Part shown: piece after piece, positions 1-6,724 of the stretch
Layout of the letters: every line of letters starts with the position of its first letter
Numbering within the stretch: position 1 is the stretch's first letter
Source of the DNA: Spartobacteria bacterium
GTDB taxonomy: Bacteria > Verrucomicrobiota > Verrucomicrobiia > Chthoniobacterales > UBA6821
Reading direction: 5' to 3'
DNA length: 26,551 nucleotides
Assembly (NCBI GenBank): GCA_947466005.1
Contig: CANIBV010000009.1
Location: 1 to 26,551 of the forward strand
Made by a program: the position numbers and the translations under genes
Notes under the pieces: generated by a model
Database searches by the model: none
Seen by the model: the letters and a program-made list of their open reading frames with translations, nothing else
What the model was told of the DNA's origin: nothing

Positions 1-1526
1 ATCCTCCTCCAGGTGACACCGTGACGTGCTGCAAGTTCCGCCGCCTCGGCCGGTCCCCATGATCCTGCGGTGTGGAAGGCAAGGTCGTCGGAGCGTGTCT
101 TCCAAGCCTCCTCAATCCCGTCGACAAAGGCCCAGGCCTCCTCGACCTCGTCGCGGCGGGCAAAAAGGGTGGCGTCACCCGACATCGCATCGAGCAGAAG
201 TCGCTCGTAGGCTTCCGGAGTTGCCTTACCGAAGGAGGTCCCATAATGGAAATCCATCTTCACAGGCTCGATGCGGAGGCTGGATCCCGGCATCTTGGCG
301 CTCATACGGAGTGAGACCCCCTCATCGGGTTGGATGCGGATAACGAGGACATTCTCATCAAGGACTTCGTCGCCCTGGTTGAAGAGAACGCGCGGTACGC
401 CCTTGAAGGTGACGGCGATCTCCGTGCCTCCCTTGGGCATGCGCTTGGCGGTGCGGATGAAGAAGGGGACGCCGGCCCAGCGCCAGTTGTCGATGTTCAC
501 CTGGAGGGCGACATAAGTCTCCGTGGTGGAATCCTTGGGGACTCCATCGGCCTCGCGGTAACCCGGCACCGGTTGGCCGTTGATGAGGCCAGCGGTGTAT
601 TGGGCGCGGACGACATGATGGAAGACATCATCACCACGGAGAGGTCGGAGGGAACGCAAGACCTTCACCTTCTCGTCACGGATGGCATCGGCACTCAGGC
701 TGGTCGGCGGCTCCATTGCGGTCAGGGTGAGGAGTTGCAGAAGATGATTCTGGATCATGTCTCGCATGGCCCCTGAGGTGTCGTAGTAGCCGGCCCGGCC
801 TTCGACGCCGAGAGGTTCTGCCGCCGTAATCTGGACGTGGCTGATGTGGCTTGAGTCCCAGATGGATTCGAAAATCGAGTTAGCGAAGCGCATCACCATG
901 ATGTTCTGCGCTGTCTCCTTACCCAAGTAATGGTCGATGCGGTAGGTGTCGCGCTCCGGGAATACCTCGCTGACGAGCGAGTTAAGGAGTTGTGCGCTCT
1001 TGAGATCCTTGCCGAAGGGCTTCTCGACGATCACGCGGGCCCAGCTTCCGGGTGCCGCAGCGTTGAGTCCGCTCTCTCGTAGATGACTCAGGATGACGGG
1101 GAATTGGTCGGGTGCCACGGCGAGATAGTAGAGGCGGTTCCCGGTAGTGCCGCGTTGACGGTCGGCTTCATCCATTTCCCGAGCAAGTGAGGCGTATCCA
1201 GCCGCATCGTCAAAGGGGCTCTGATGGTAGATAATCGACGAGGCGAACTGCGCCCAGAGTTCATCGTTGATCGGGGTGCGGGAGAACTTGCGCGTCGATT
1301 CCTCCAACTCCTTGCGGAACTGCTCGGAGGTCTTTTCCCGTCGGGCAAAGCCGATGATCGTGATGGCGGGGGGAAGTGCACCCTCGGAGGCAAGGTTATA
1401 GAGCGCGGGGATTAGCTTGCGGTGGGTGAGATCGCCGGTCGCGCCGAAAATGACGAGTGTGCAGGACTCGGGTAAGAGTCGGTTGGCAATCCCCTCACGG
1501 AGAGGATTCACGAGTGGAGTGGGCAT
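1..1526 (-). CDS. zwf: Glucose-6-phosphate 1-dehydrogenase (3' end outside window)
   Basis: It oxidises glucose-6-phosphate to 6-phosphogluconolactone with NAD(P)+, the entry step of the oxidative pentose phosphate and Entner-Doudoroff routes, in the cytoplasm. My translation of the minus strand from the ATG at 1526 gives an uninterrupted 508 codons. A Rossmann motif FGATGDLTHRKL lies at residues 27-38, followed by the substrate-binding stretch EKPFGKD near 168-174 and the active-site signature RIDHYLGKE near 196-204. The visible end has the usual family C-terminus (AGSWGP, then GVTW), so only a few codons plus the stop lie beyond base 1. The family is usually about 490-510 residues. No clear Shine-Dalgarno precedes the ATG. 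The gene is followed 212 bp upstream by the glyA-fusion stop, so it probably has its own promoter. Identity is very secure. Confidence 0.96.
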   Translation of the reverse strand, partial: MPTPLVNPLREGIANRLLPESCTLVIFGATGDLTHRKLIPALYNLASEGALPPAITIIGFARREKTSEQFRKELEESTRKFSRTPINDELWAQFASSIIYHQSPFDDAAGYASLAREMDEADRQRGTTGNRLYYLAVAPDQFPVILSHLRESGLNAAAPGSWARVIVEKPFGKDLKSAQLLNSLVSEVFPERDTYRIDHYLGKETAQNIMVMRFANSIFESIWDSSHISHVQITAAEPLGVEGRAGYYDTSGAMRDMIQNHLLQLLTLTAMEPPTSLSADAIRDEKVKVLRSLRPLRGDDVFHHVVRAQYTAGLINGQPVPGYREADGVPKDSTTETYVALQVNIDNWRWAGVPFFIRTAKRMPKGGTEIAVTFKGVPRVLFNQGDEVLDENVLVIRIQPDEGVSLRMSAKMPGSSLRIEPVKMDFHYGTSFGKATPEAYERLLLDAMSGDATLFARRDEVEEAWAFVDGIEEAWKTRSDDLAFHTAGSWGPAEAAELAARHGVTWRR

Positions 1527-1543
1527 GGGAAGAGAAGAATGAG

Positions 1544-1563
1544 ACCTGAAACTTGAAAGCTGA
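1544..1563. repeat. Short intergenic repeat, copy 1 (ACCTGAAACTTGAAAGCTGA)
   Basis: The 20 bases ACCTGAAACTTGAAAGCTGA lie between zwf and the glyA fusion. Fifteen of them recur inverted at 1700-1714, and a looser relative occurs at 7516-7555. From memory, modular GAAAGCTGAAAC units of this kind are scattered between genes in Verrucomicrobia-like genomes. That association is not something the window proves. Confidence 0.5.
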
Positions 1564-1699
1564 ATGAAGAGATGTGTTAGAAAAAGTGATGCGAACTATC
1601 CGGGAAGTGTGGTTACTTCCGAATGATGAAACAACTCTGGAGAGGTCAGGGGAAGGAGGATTGGCGGTTTCCTAATTCCTATCCCCCAGCCCCTTCGGG

Positions 1700-1724
1700 T
1701 TTCAAGTTTCAGGTATCAGCTTTC
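1700..1724. repeat. Short intergenic repeat, copy 2 (inverted)
   Basis: On the minus strand this reads GAAAGCTGATACC followed by TGAAACTTGAAA. It is the inverted partner of the unit at 1544-1563, with the modules in a different order. The two copies flank the gap between zwf and the glyA fusion and could pair with each other over 15 bases. Confidence 0.5.
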
Positions 1725-1731
1725 GTTCCGA

Positions 1732-1747
1732 CTCCCCGTCAGGGGAG
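1732..1747 (-). terminator. Hairpin over the glyA-fusion stop codon, possible terminator
   Basis: CTCCCC and GGGGAG form a perfect 6-bp stem with a 4-base loop, and the TGA stop of the upstream fusion gene lies in it. No T-run follows on the minus strand, so an intrinsic terminator is not well supported. It may instead protect the 3' end or act with Rho. Confidence 0.3.
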
Positions 1748-3463
1748 CGGAAATCGGGCAGTGAAGGCCGTGACTTCCTTGCGGAGTTTCGCAAGGGCTG
1801 CTTCATTGTTCCTAGCCTTGAGTCCTGTATCGATGAAGTCTGCGACTTGCATCATCTCCTCTTCCTTGAGTCCTCGCGTGGTCATGGCGGGAGTTCCGAG
1901 GCGGATACCGCCGGTCTTGGTAATCGGCTCTGTGTCAAACGGGATGGCATTCTTGTTCACGGTGATGGCCGCCTTGTCGAGCGCCTCCTGAGCTTCCAGA
2001 CCGTTGATGCCTTTGGAGCGGAGATCGACAAGGAGGACGTGGTTGTCGGTGCCGCCAGAGCTGATCGTGTAACCGAGCATGCTGAGGCGCGCGGCGAGGG
2101 CCTTGGCATTCAAAACTACCTGCTTCGCGTACTCCTTGAACGATGGCTGAAGTGCCTCAAGGAGACAGACAGCCTTAGCCGCGATGACCTGCATGAGAGG
2201 GCCTCCCTGGACGCCAGGGAAGACCTGTCCGTCGATCTTCTTGGCGTACTGTTCCTTGCAGAGGATGAGGCCGGAGCGGGGACCACGGAGGCTCTTGTGC
2301 GTGGTCGTGGTGACGAAGTCGGCCAGGGGAACCGGATTCGGATGGACGCCTCCTGCAACGAGGCCGGCGATATGGGCCATGTCGACGAAGAGATAGGCGC
2401 CCACGGAATCAGCGATCTGGCGGAGACGAGCGAAGTCGATCTCTCGAGGGTAGGCGGAGGCGCCGGCGGTGATCATCTTCGGGCGAACCTCCTCGGCCTG
2501 CTTGGCGAGCGCATCATAGTCGATGCGGCCATCGACTTGGGAGACCCCATAGTGGGTCACGTCGTAGAGTTTGCCGGAGAAGTTGGCCTTGTGACCATGG
2601 GTGAGGTGCCCTCCGTGGGCGAGGTCCATGGTGAGGATCTTGTCACCGGGCTGGAGAACGCTGAAGTAGACGGCCATGTTGGCCTGGCTGCCACTGTGGG
2701 GCTGGACATTGGCATGATCGGCTCCGAAGAGTTTCTTGGCGCGCTCGATGGCGAGGCTCTCGACCACATCGACGTACTCGCAACCGCCGTACCAACGGCG
2801 GCCCGGGTAGCCCTCGGCATACTTATTGGTGAGGCACGAGCCCTGGGCCTCCATCACTGCTTGGCTGGTGAAGTTTTCGGATGCGATGAGCTCGATGTGC
2901 TCGAGTTGGCGATGATGTTCCGCATCGATGGCTTCGGCGATTTGAGGGTCGGTCTGCGCGAGCGCGCTGGTGCGGTCGCAGGCTGAGTTAGGGTCGTGTG
3001 CTTTGGACATGGTGATTGTTGATTGATCCACAAAATCGCGGATTTGTTCCAGCGCGCTTTTGATGACATCGCGGCAGCGCTTGTAGGTGGAAAGCCCCTG
3101 ACCAATCGGGTCAGGGACATCGCCCCCTCCACGGGAGAACTCGCCCAGGAGTCGGACTTTCTCCCCATGCTCGGGGAAAAGGAGGTCAATCATGCGCCGG
3201 TGGTCACGCGTCATGGTAAAGACATGGGTGCATCGCTCCAGCAACTCCTCCGTGACCGGTTGGCTACGGAACGAGCGGAGGTCGATGCCAAGCTCGGAAA
3301 GTGCGGCGACAGCCGGTTGGCTGGCCGATGCCCCATTGGGGGCGTTCATCCCCGCCGAGAGGATGGTGATATCGGTGCGCTCTCGTAGGAAATTTCGCAT
3401 GAGTCCCTCAGCCATGGGGCTCCGGCAGACATTCCCCGTGCAGACAAAGAGGATGGTCTTCAT
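1739..3463 (-). CDS. glyA: Fusion of LMW protein phosphatase and serine hydroxymethyltransferase
   Basis: This is one 574-residue frame with two domains. Residues 1-148 are a low-molecular-weight phosphatase: the CX5R loop is CTGNVCRS (C8, R14), and the DP general-acid pair is at D118-P119. Residues 152-574 are a complete serine hydroxymethyltransferase, a PLP enzyme converting serine and tetrahydrofolate to glycine and methylene-tetrahydrofolate. It shows LIASENF near 192-198 and the PLP lysine K390 in TTTTHKSLRG. The natural SHMT start would be M152 (base 3010). No stop codon separates the domains, and no Shine-Dalgarno precedes M152. In Bacillus the arginine phosphatase ywlE lies close to glyA, so fusion of neighbours is plausible. 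V12 occupies the position of the YwlE threonine that selects phosphoarginine, which hints at phosphotyrosine specificity (inference). Separate translation from M152 cannot be excluded. Confidence 0.92.
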   Translation of the reverse strand: MKTILFVCTGNVCRSPMAEGLMRNFLRERTDITILSAGMNAPNGASASQPAVAALSELGIDLRSFRSQPVTEELLERCTHVFTMTRDHRRMIDLLFPEHGEKVRLLGEFSRGGGDVPDPIGQGLSTYKRCRDVIKSALEQIRDFVDQSTITMSKAHDPNSACDRTSALAQTDPQIAEAIDAEHHRQLEHIELIASENFTSQAVMEAQGSCLTNKYAEGYPGRRWYGGCEYVDVVESLAIERAKKLFGADHANVQPHSGSQANMAVYFSVLQPGDKILTMDLAHGGHLTHGHKANFSGKLYDVTHYGVSQVDGRIDYDALAKQAEEVRPKMITAGASAYPREIDFARLRQIADSVGAYLFVDMAHIAGLVAGGVHPNPVPLADFVTTTTHKSLRGPRSGLILCKEQYAKKIDGQVFPGVQGGPLMQVIAAKAVCLLEALQPSFKEYAKQVVLNAKALAARLSMLGYTISSGGTDNHVLLVDLRSKGINGLEAQEALDKAAITVNKNAIPFDTEPITKTGGIRLGTPAMTTRGLKEEEMMQVADFIDTGLKARNNEAALAKLRKEVTAFTARFPLP

Positions 3464-3594
3464 GACTCGCCTGCCTCTCTGTAGCTCTGGAATGACATCC
3501 GCGTTAGCATAGATGTCGGGAGTCCGAAGTCAATCCGACCTTAAGAGTGAGCTGGTTGGTTTCTCATGGGAAATAACATAAGATCTAAAATTAC

Positions 3595-3625
3595 TTGTAA
3601 CGGCTTAACGGGAAGGCATTATATT
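3595..3625 (+). promoter_or_regulatory. Possible promoter of the histone H1-like gene
   Basis: TTGTAA at 3595-3600 lies 17 bases from ATTATA at 3618-3623, in an AT-rich pocket of the 210-bp gap between the divergent glyA fusion and the H1-like gene. It resembles a sigma70-type promoter about 50 bp upstream of the start codon. The resemblance is by eye only. Confidence 0.25.
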
Positions 3626-3673
3626 TTTAATGACAGAACGTAAGCGTGGTGATACATTCGCACCTTAATTGTT

Positions 3674-4174
3674 ATGCAACGAAAAAGTGCCTTCTCCCGC
3701 AGACTCCCCGATCTGGTAACCGAAGAACTCGTGGCGGTTCTTTCAAAAAAAGGAGCAACCTTTGAATTCAAACAACTCTTCGACGTCGTTCACGACCGCC
3801 TGAAGAAGCGCAACGCGGCAAGCGGTGGAGAGGAAATGCTCCGCCTTCGCGCCTACGAGAAGCTTCAGCACCTTGTTTCCCGTAACATGGTCAAGAAGAG
3901 CGGTAAGAAGTACAAGGGCCTTGCCTCCCTTGCCCATGCCATTGCTCCCGAAGAGCCCCTTCCTCCAGCGGTCATCTTTGGCGCACCCGCAGTGGTTTCT
4001 GCAATTAAGAAGCTGGCTCCGGTAAAGGCTCCTGTAGCCAAGGTTAAGGCAGCGAAGCCTGCAGCTAAGGCCACGAAGCCTTCGGCTAAGGAGCTCCCAG
4101 TTAAGAAAGTCGCTAATAAAAAGGCAGTGGTAAAAGCTGTTGCTAAAAAGGCGCCCAAGAAGTCATCCAAGTAA
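3674..4174 (+). CDS. Histone H1-like DNA-binding protein
   Basis: The product (166 residues) has two parts. Residues 1-90 form a compact, mixed-composition domain (SRRLPDLVTEELVAVL, then RAYEKLQHLVSRNMVKKSGKKYKG) that could be a small winged-helix or SWIB-like fold. From about residue 110 to the end it is a low-complexity tail of Lys, Ala, Pro and Val repeats (KAPVAKVKAAKPAAKATKP and so on), typical of bacterial histone H1 homologues that coat or compact DNA through a disordered basic tail. It is divergent from the glyA fusion and stands 47 bp ahead of nuoA on the same strand. There is no clear Shine-Dalgarno before the ATG. A short AACCG/CGGTT stem right after the stop could be a weak terminator. 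The H1-like label is firm for the tail; the fold of the N-terminal half is uncertain. Confidence 0.8.
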   Translation: MQRKSAFSRRLPDLVTEELVAVLSKKGATFEFKQLFDVVHDRLKKRNAASGGEEMLRLRAYEKLQHLVSRNMVKKSGKKYKGLASLAHAIAPEEPLPPAVIFGAPAVVSAIKKLAPVKAPVAKVKAAKPAAKATKPSAKELPVKKVANKKAVVKAVAKKAPKKSSK

Positions 4175-4221
4175 CCGGGGCTTCGGTTTAAAGCAAAAGC
4201 AGGGTAAGAAAGAGATCTTCC

Positions 4222-4605
4222 ATGGAAACAATTCCCGGCAACTACACGGCTCTCTTCATTCACATCGTTGTGGGCGTTGGCTTTGCGCTCACGACCTGGG
4301 TCGGCAGCCTTCTGCTCGGCCGCATCGGGCGTCGTACGGGGGTCAAGGATGTGGCTTACGAGTGCGGCATGCTTCCGGCACCCGGCCCTCAGCCACGCTT
4401 CAGCGTGAAGTTCTATCTCGTGGCGATGCTCTTCATCCTGTTTGACATTGAAATCGTGTTCCTCTTCCCATGGGCGGTCGTCTATCGGGAGTACCTCCAG
4501 CAGTTCGGCCTACAGATCCTCTGGGTACTCATGACTTTCACGGCGATTCTGATGGTTGGTTATGTCTACGCCATCAAAAAGGGAGCCCTCGACTGGTCAC
4601 GGTAG
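4222..4605 (+). CDS. nuoA: NADH-quinone oxidoreductase subunit A
   Basis: This is a small membrane subunit of respiratory complex I, near the quinone site at the junction of the peripheral and membrane arms. The 127-residue product has three predicted transmembrane helices (about 10-33, 68-90 and 97-118). It carries the family hallmarks YECGM near residues 45-49 and FSVKFYLVAMLFILFDIE near 59-76, with the conserved acidic DIE/FLFPWA segment. Length matches the family (about 115-150). A purine-rich AAGAAAGAG lies ahead of the start. Unusually, it is not followed by nuoB or any other nuo gene. A tRNA-Ser follows 117 bp later, so the rest of complex I must be encoded elsewhere, or this is an extra copy. 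Confidence 0.94.
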   Translation: METIPGNYTALFIHIVVGVGFALTTWVGSLLLGRIGRRTGVKDVAYECGMLPAPGPQPRFSVKFYLVAMLFILFDIEIVFLFPWAVVYREYLQQFGLQILWVLMTFTAILMVGYVYAIKKGALDWSR

Positions 4606-4722
4606 TCGCGCACTGCCACGTGCAGCGTGAGTGTTGTGGAGAGTAATCATGATGAAGAGCGGTTTTTTCAGGAGGACTTGACCTCTTGCATCTGGGAGGT
4701 ATGGTTTCCCTTCTAGTTTTTA

Positions 4723-4814
4723 GGAAGGGTGGCTGAGTCCGGTTTAAGGCACTCGACTCGAAATCGAACGTGGGGTTATTCCCACCGAGGGTTCGAATCC
4801 CTCCCCTTCCGCCA
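4723..4814 (+). tRNA. tRNA-Ser, anticodon CGA, CCA encoded
   Basis: The acceptor GGAAGGG pairs with CCCTTCC (4804-4810), followed by discriminator G and an encoded CCA. The anticodon loop CTCGAAA gives CGA, reading UCG serine codons. A class II variable arm forms from GTGGG and CCCAC, and the T arm is GAGGG-TTCGAAT-CCCTC. The only flaw is a C-A mismatch at the outermost anticodon-stem pair (27-43). Confidence 0.96.
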
Positions 4815-4912
4815 CTCTTTTGGGATGAGAACCTTGGTTCGACTGCCATGCCGCGATCAGCGGCATTACCTTGTTGTGAAACCATTCTACAGAGCCCTGC
4901 GCAAGCAGGGAT

Positions 4913-4932
4913 AATCCCTCCCCTCCGCCACT
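4913..4932 (+). repeat. Partial copy of the tRNA-Ser 3' end
   Basis: These bases read AATCCCTCCCCTCCGCCACT. They match the last bases of the tRNA-Ser and the two bases after its CCA (4796-4816), apart from one missing T. They sit about 117 bp downstream in direct orientation. A hairpin CCCTGC-GCAA-GCAGGG (4895-4910) lies just ahead. It looks like a decayed tRNA or the far boundary of a small integration event. No integrase is visible. The rest of the 240 bases between the tRNA and the next gene shows nothing else. Confidence 0.55.
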
Positions 4933-5054
4933 TCCCGGTGTGGTTGATCCATTGTCTCTCCAGTTGATGGAGAAAGAGATACCCGCCGCTGGATGTTCCA
5001 GCAATTTTGGACTGGATACAAAACGAGGGATGGACATCGTCTCTACCGCATTCC

Positions 5055-5477
5055 ATGTGTTCTGTTTTCCAATTTAAGAAGCAAACCTTCCGGCCAGGAC
5101 GCGAGGTCACGGCCCAATCGAGGCGCGGTATCGTGCGTTATGTCTGGGCGGGTTTTGCCAGGAATGAATCCCTCGATTGGTGGCTGCAGAAAGGAGGGGT
5201 GCTGCTTGATCTTCCTATCGATCGCTTTGCGGAACGCTCCGATCAGACGGGCCATCTGGTCTGGGATGATGTTCCCGATCACCTTGTGCTGCGCGGACTC
5301 CTGGATGTGCAATCAGGCAAGCCGCTGCTCAAGGTGGTGACGAGGGCGGCGAGTCTGGAGGAATTGGGACGCTTCCAACATCCTCGCATGCCACTGCTTG
5401 CAGAACCTCTCTTCGAGTTGCTGCCGGAAGGGATGTCGGGCACCTCGGAAGAGCACCCTCAGGGGGAGCTCTTCTAA
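5055..5477 (+). CDS. Hypothetical protein, 140 residues
   Basis: I do not recognise a family. From the ATG at 5055 the product is 140 residues, soluble-looking, with no signal peptide or membrane helix. The first part is basic (FKKQTFRPGREVTAQSRRG), followed by an aromatic stretch IVRYVWAGFARNESLDWWLQ and an acidic end (GTSEEHPQGELF). An in-frame TTG at 5007 would add 16 residues, but its translation (MDWIQNEGWTSSLPHS) looks like non-coding sequence. The frame on the opposite strand is shorter or broken, which favours this reading. It lies 55 bp ahead of the substrate-binding lipoprotein gene on the same strand and could be cotranscribed. The frame itself is plausible but unproven. Confidence 0.5.
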   Translation: MCSVFQFKKQTFRPGREVTAQSRRGIVRYVWAGFARNESLDWWLQKGGVLLDLPIDRFAERSDQTGHLVWDDVPDHLVLRGLLDVQSGKPLLKVVTRAASLEELGRFQHPRMPLLAEPLFELLPEGMSGTSEEHPQGELF

Positions 5478-5532
5478 GCTCAGCCCTCCTTGGTACTTGG
5501 CATGTGGGTGCTGACTTTCTAGCTTCATCACC

Positions 5533-6672
5533 ATGAAAGGAATCTCTTCCCAATCGTTCTTCCTACTTGTTGCCCTGACTGTTTTACCGGCAATCACTTC
5601 CTGCTCCAAGAAAGTGCAGACAGGTATCCCTGTGGGCCAGTTCGGATCACTGACCGGCGCGCAGGCCACCTTTGGAGAGAGCTCCGACAAGGGGGTTCAG
5701 CTTGCTCTCGAGGAGATCAACGGTTCCGGAGGTGTGCTCGGGCAGCAGATCCGACTGATCACAAGGGATAATCAGTCAAAACCGGGTGAGACATCCACGA
5801 CGGTGAGGGAGTTGATCACCCGTGACAAGGTGGTTGCCCTAATCGGGGAAGTGGCCTCGGGCCGCTCCCTTGAAGCCGCTCCGATCGCCCAGCGCAGCGG
5901 CATCCCGATGATCTCCCCCTCATCCACCAGCGAGAAGGTCACCGAAGCGGGGGATCATATTTTCCGCGTCTGCTTCATCGATCCCTTCCAAGGGAAGGTC
6001 TGCGCAAAGTTTGCCCGTGGTCTTGGAGTAACCAAGGCAGCCATTCTTACCGATGTTTCCAAGGACTACAGCCTGGGGCTTACCAAGAGCTTCAGGACCG
6101 AGTTTGCGAAGGGTGGAGGTGTGATCACCGGAGAGCAGAGCTACAGTGGCGGGGACAAGGACTTCAGTGCCCAGTTGACCGCGATCAAGGCGGGCAATCC
6201 TCAAGTTATCTTCCTTCCGGCCTATTACACGGAGGCCCCCCTGATCATCCGTCAGGCGCGCCAACTCGGCATCACGGTCCCGTTCATCGGTGGCGACGGA
6301 TGGGATTCTCCCGAACTTGTCGCCGTGGGCGGAGACTCGGTGGAGGGATGCTACTTCTCCAATCATTTTTCAAACCAGAGCACCGATCCCAAGGTCACGT
6401 CTTTTGTCACGTCTTACCGTAAGAAATACGGAAGCGATCCCGACGCGATCTCCGCCCTCGGCTACGATACGCTACGCATTCTGGCCGATGCCATGAAACG
6501 CGCCGGCACGACCGATCCGGCCAAGGTAAACGCCGCCATCACAATAACGAAGGACTTTCCAGGGGTCACCGGGAAGATCACGCTTGATGAGCATCGCAAT
6601 CCCAACAAGCCGGCGGTGATACTCCAGGTGAAGAACGGAAAGTTCGCCTACGTTGAGACGATCGCCCCTTAA
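5533..6672 (+). CDS. Branched-chain amino acid-type ABC substrate-binding lipoprotein
   Basis: This is a periplasmic ligand receptor of the LivJ/LivK (type I periplasmic-binding) family, which delivers amino acids, amides or similar small ligands to an ABC importer. It has 379 residues. The N-terminus has a hydrophobic signal segment (residues 8-20) and a lipobox ITSC with lipidation Cys24, so it should be membrane-anchored. The mature part starts with IPVGQFGSLTGAQATFGE, the classic first strand and ligand-contacting loop, then GVQLALEEIN (near 56-65), LIGEVASGRSLEAAPIAQ (about 103-120), ISPSST and the second-lobe FLPAYYTEA. The ATG at 5533 is placed by the signal peptide. No permease or ATPase of the Liv type is nearby, so its partner is elsewhere. 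The exact ligand cannot be read from sequence. Confidence 0.9.
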   Translation: MKGISSQSFFLLVALTVLPAITSCSKKVQTGIPVGQFGSLTGAQATFGESSDKGVQLALEEINGSGGVLGQQIRLITRDNQSKPGETSTTVRELITRDKVVALIGEVASGRSLEAAPIAQRSGIPMISPSSTSEKVTEAGDHIFRVCFIDPFQGKVCAKFARGLGVTKAAILTDVSKDYSLGLTKSFRTEFAKGGGVITGEQSYSGGDKDFSAQLTAIKAGNPQVIFLPAYYTEAPLIIRQARQLGITVPFIGGDGWDSPELVAVGGDSVEGCYFSNHFSNQSTDPKVTSFVTSYRKKYGSDPDAISALGYDTLRILADAMKRAGTTDPAKVNAAITITKDFPGVTGKITLDEHRNPNKPAVILQVKNGKFAYVETIAP

Positions 6673-6724
6673 TCCCTCAAGGCGTTTGCGGACGTTAATT
6701 TCCGACGCTACGCACGCTGAGGGA
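6673..6724. terminator. Inverted repeat between convergent genes, possible bidirectional terminator
   Basis: TCCCTCA (6673-6679) and TGAGGGA (6718-6724) are perfect inverted arms. Inside them GCGT (6682-6685) pairs with ACGC (6710-6713). They enclose the 22-bp gap between the lipoprotein stop and the murI stop, and one arm lies in the murI 3' end. There is no T-run, so function as a terminator is a guess from position. Confidence 0.28.

Noticed and set aside
330..776. Plus-strand frames over the first 1.5 kb
   Set aside because: The minus strand encodes zwf with its full set of motifs; these are its shadows.
1847..2986. Long plus-strand open frame (379 codons)
   Set aside because: It is antisense to the SHMT domain, which is unmistakable on the minus strand.
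4895..4910. CCCTGC-GCAA-GCAGGG hairpin as an intrinsic terminator
   Set aside because: A good stem and tetraloop, but no T-run follows on either strand; it is better seen as part of the tRNA-like remnant.
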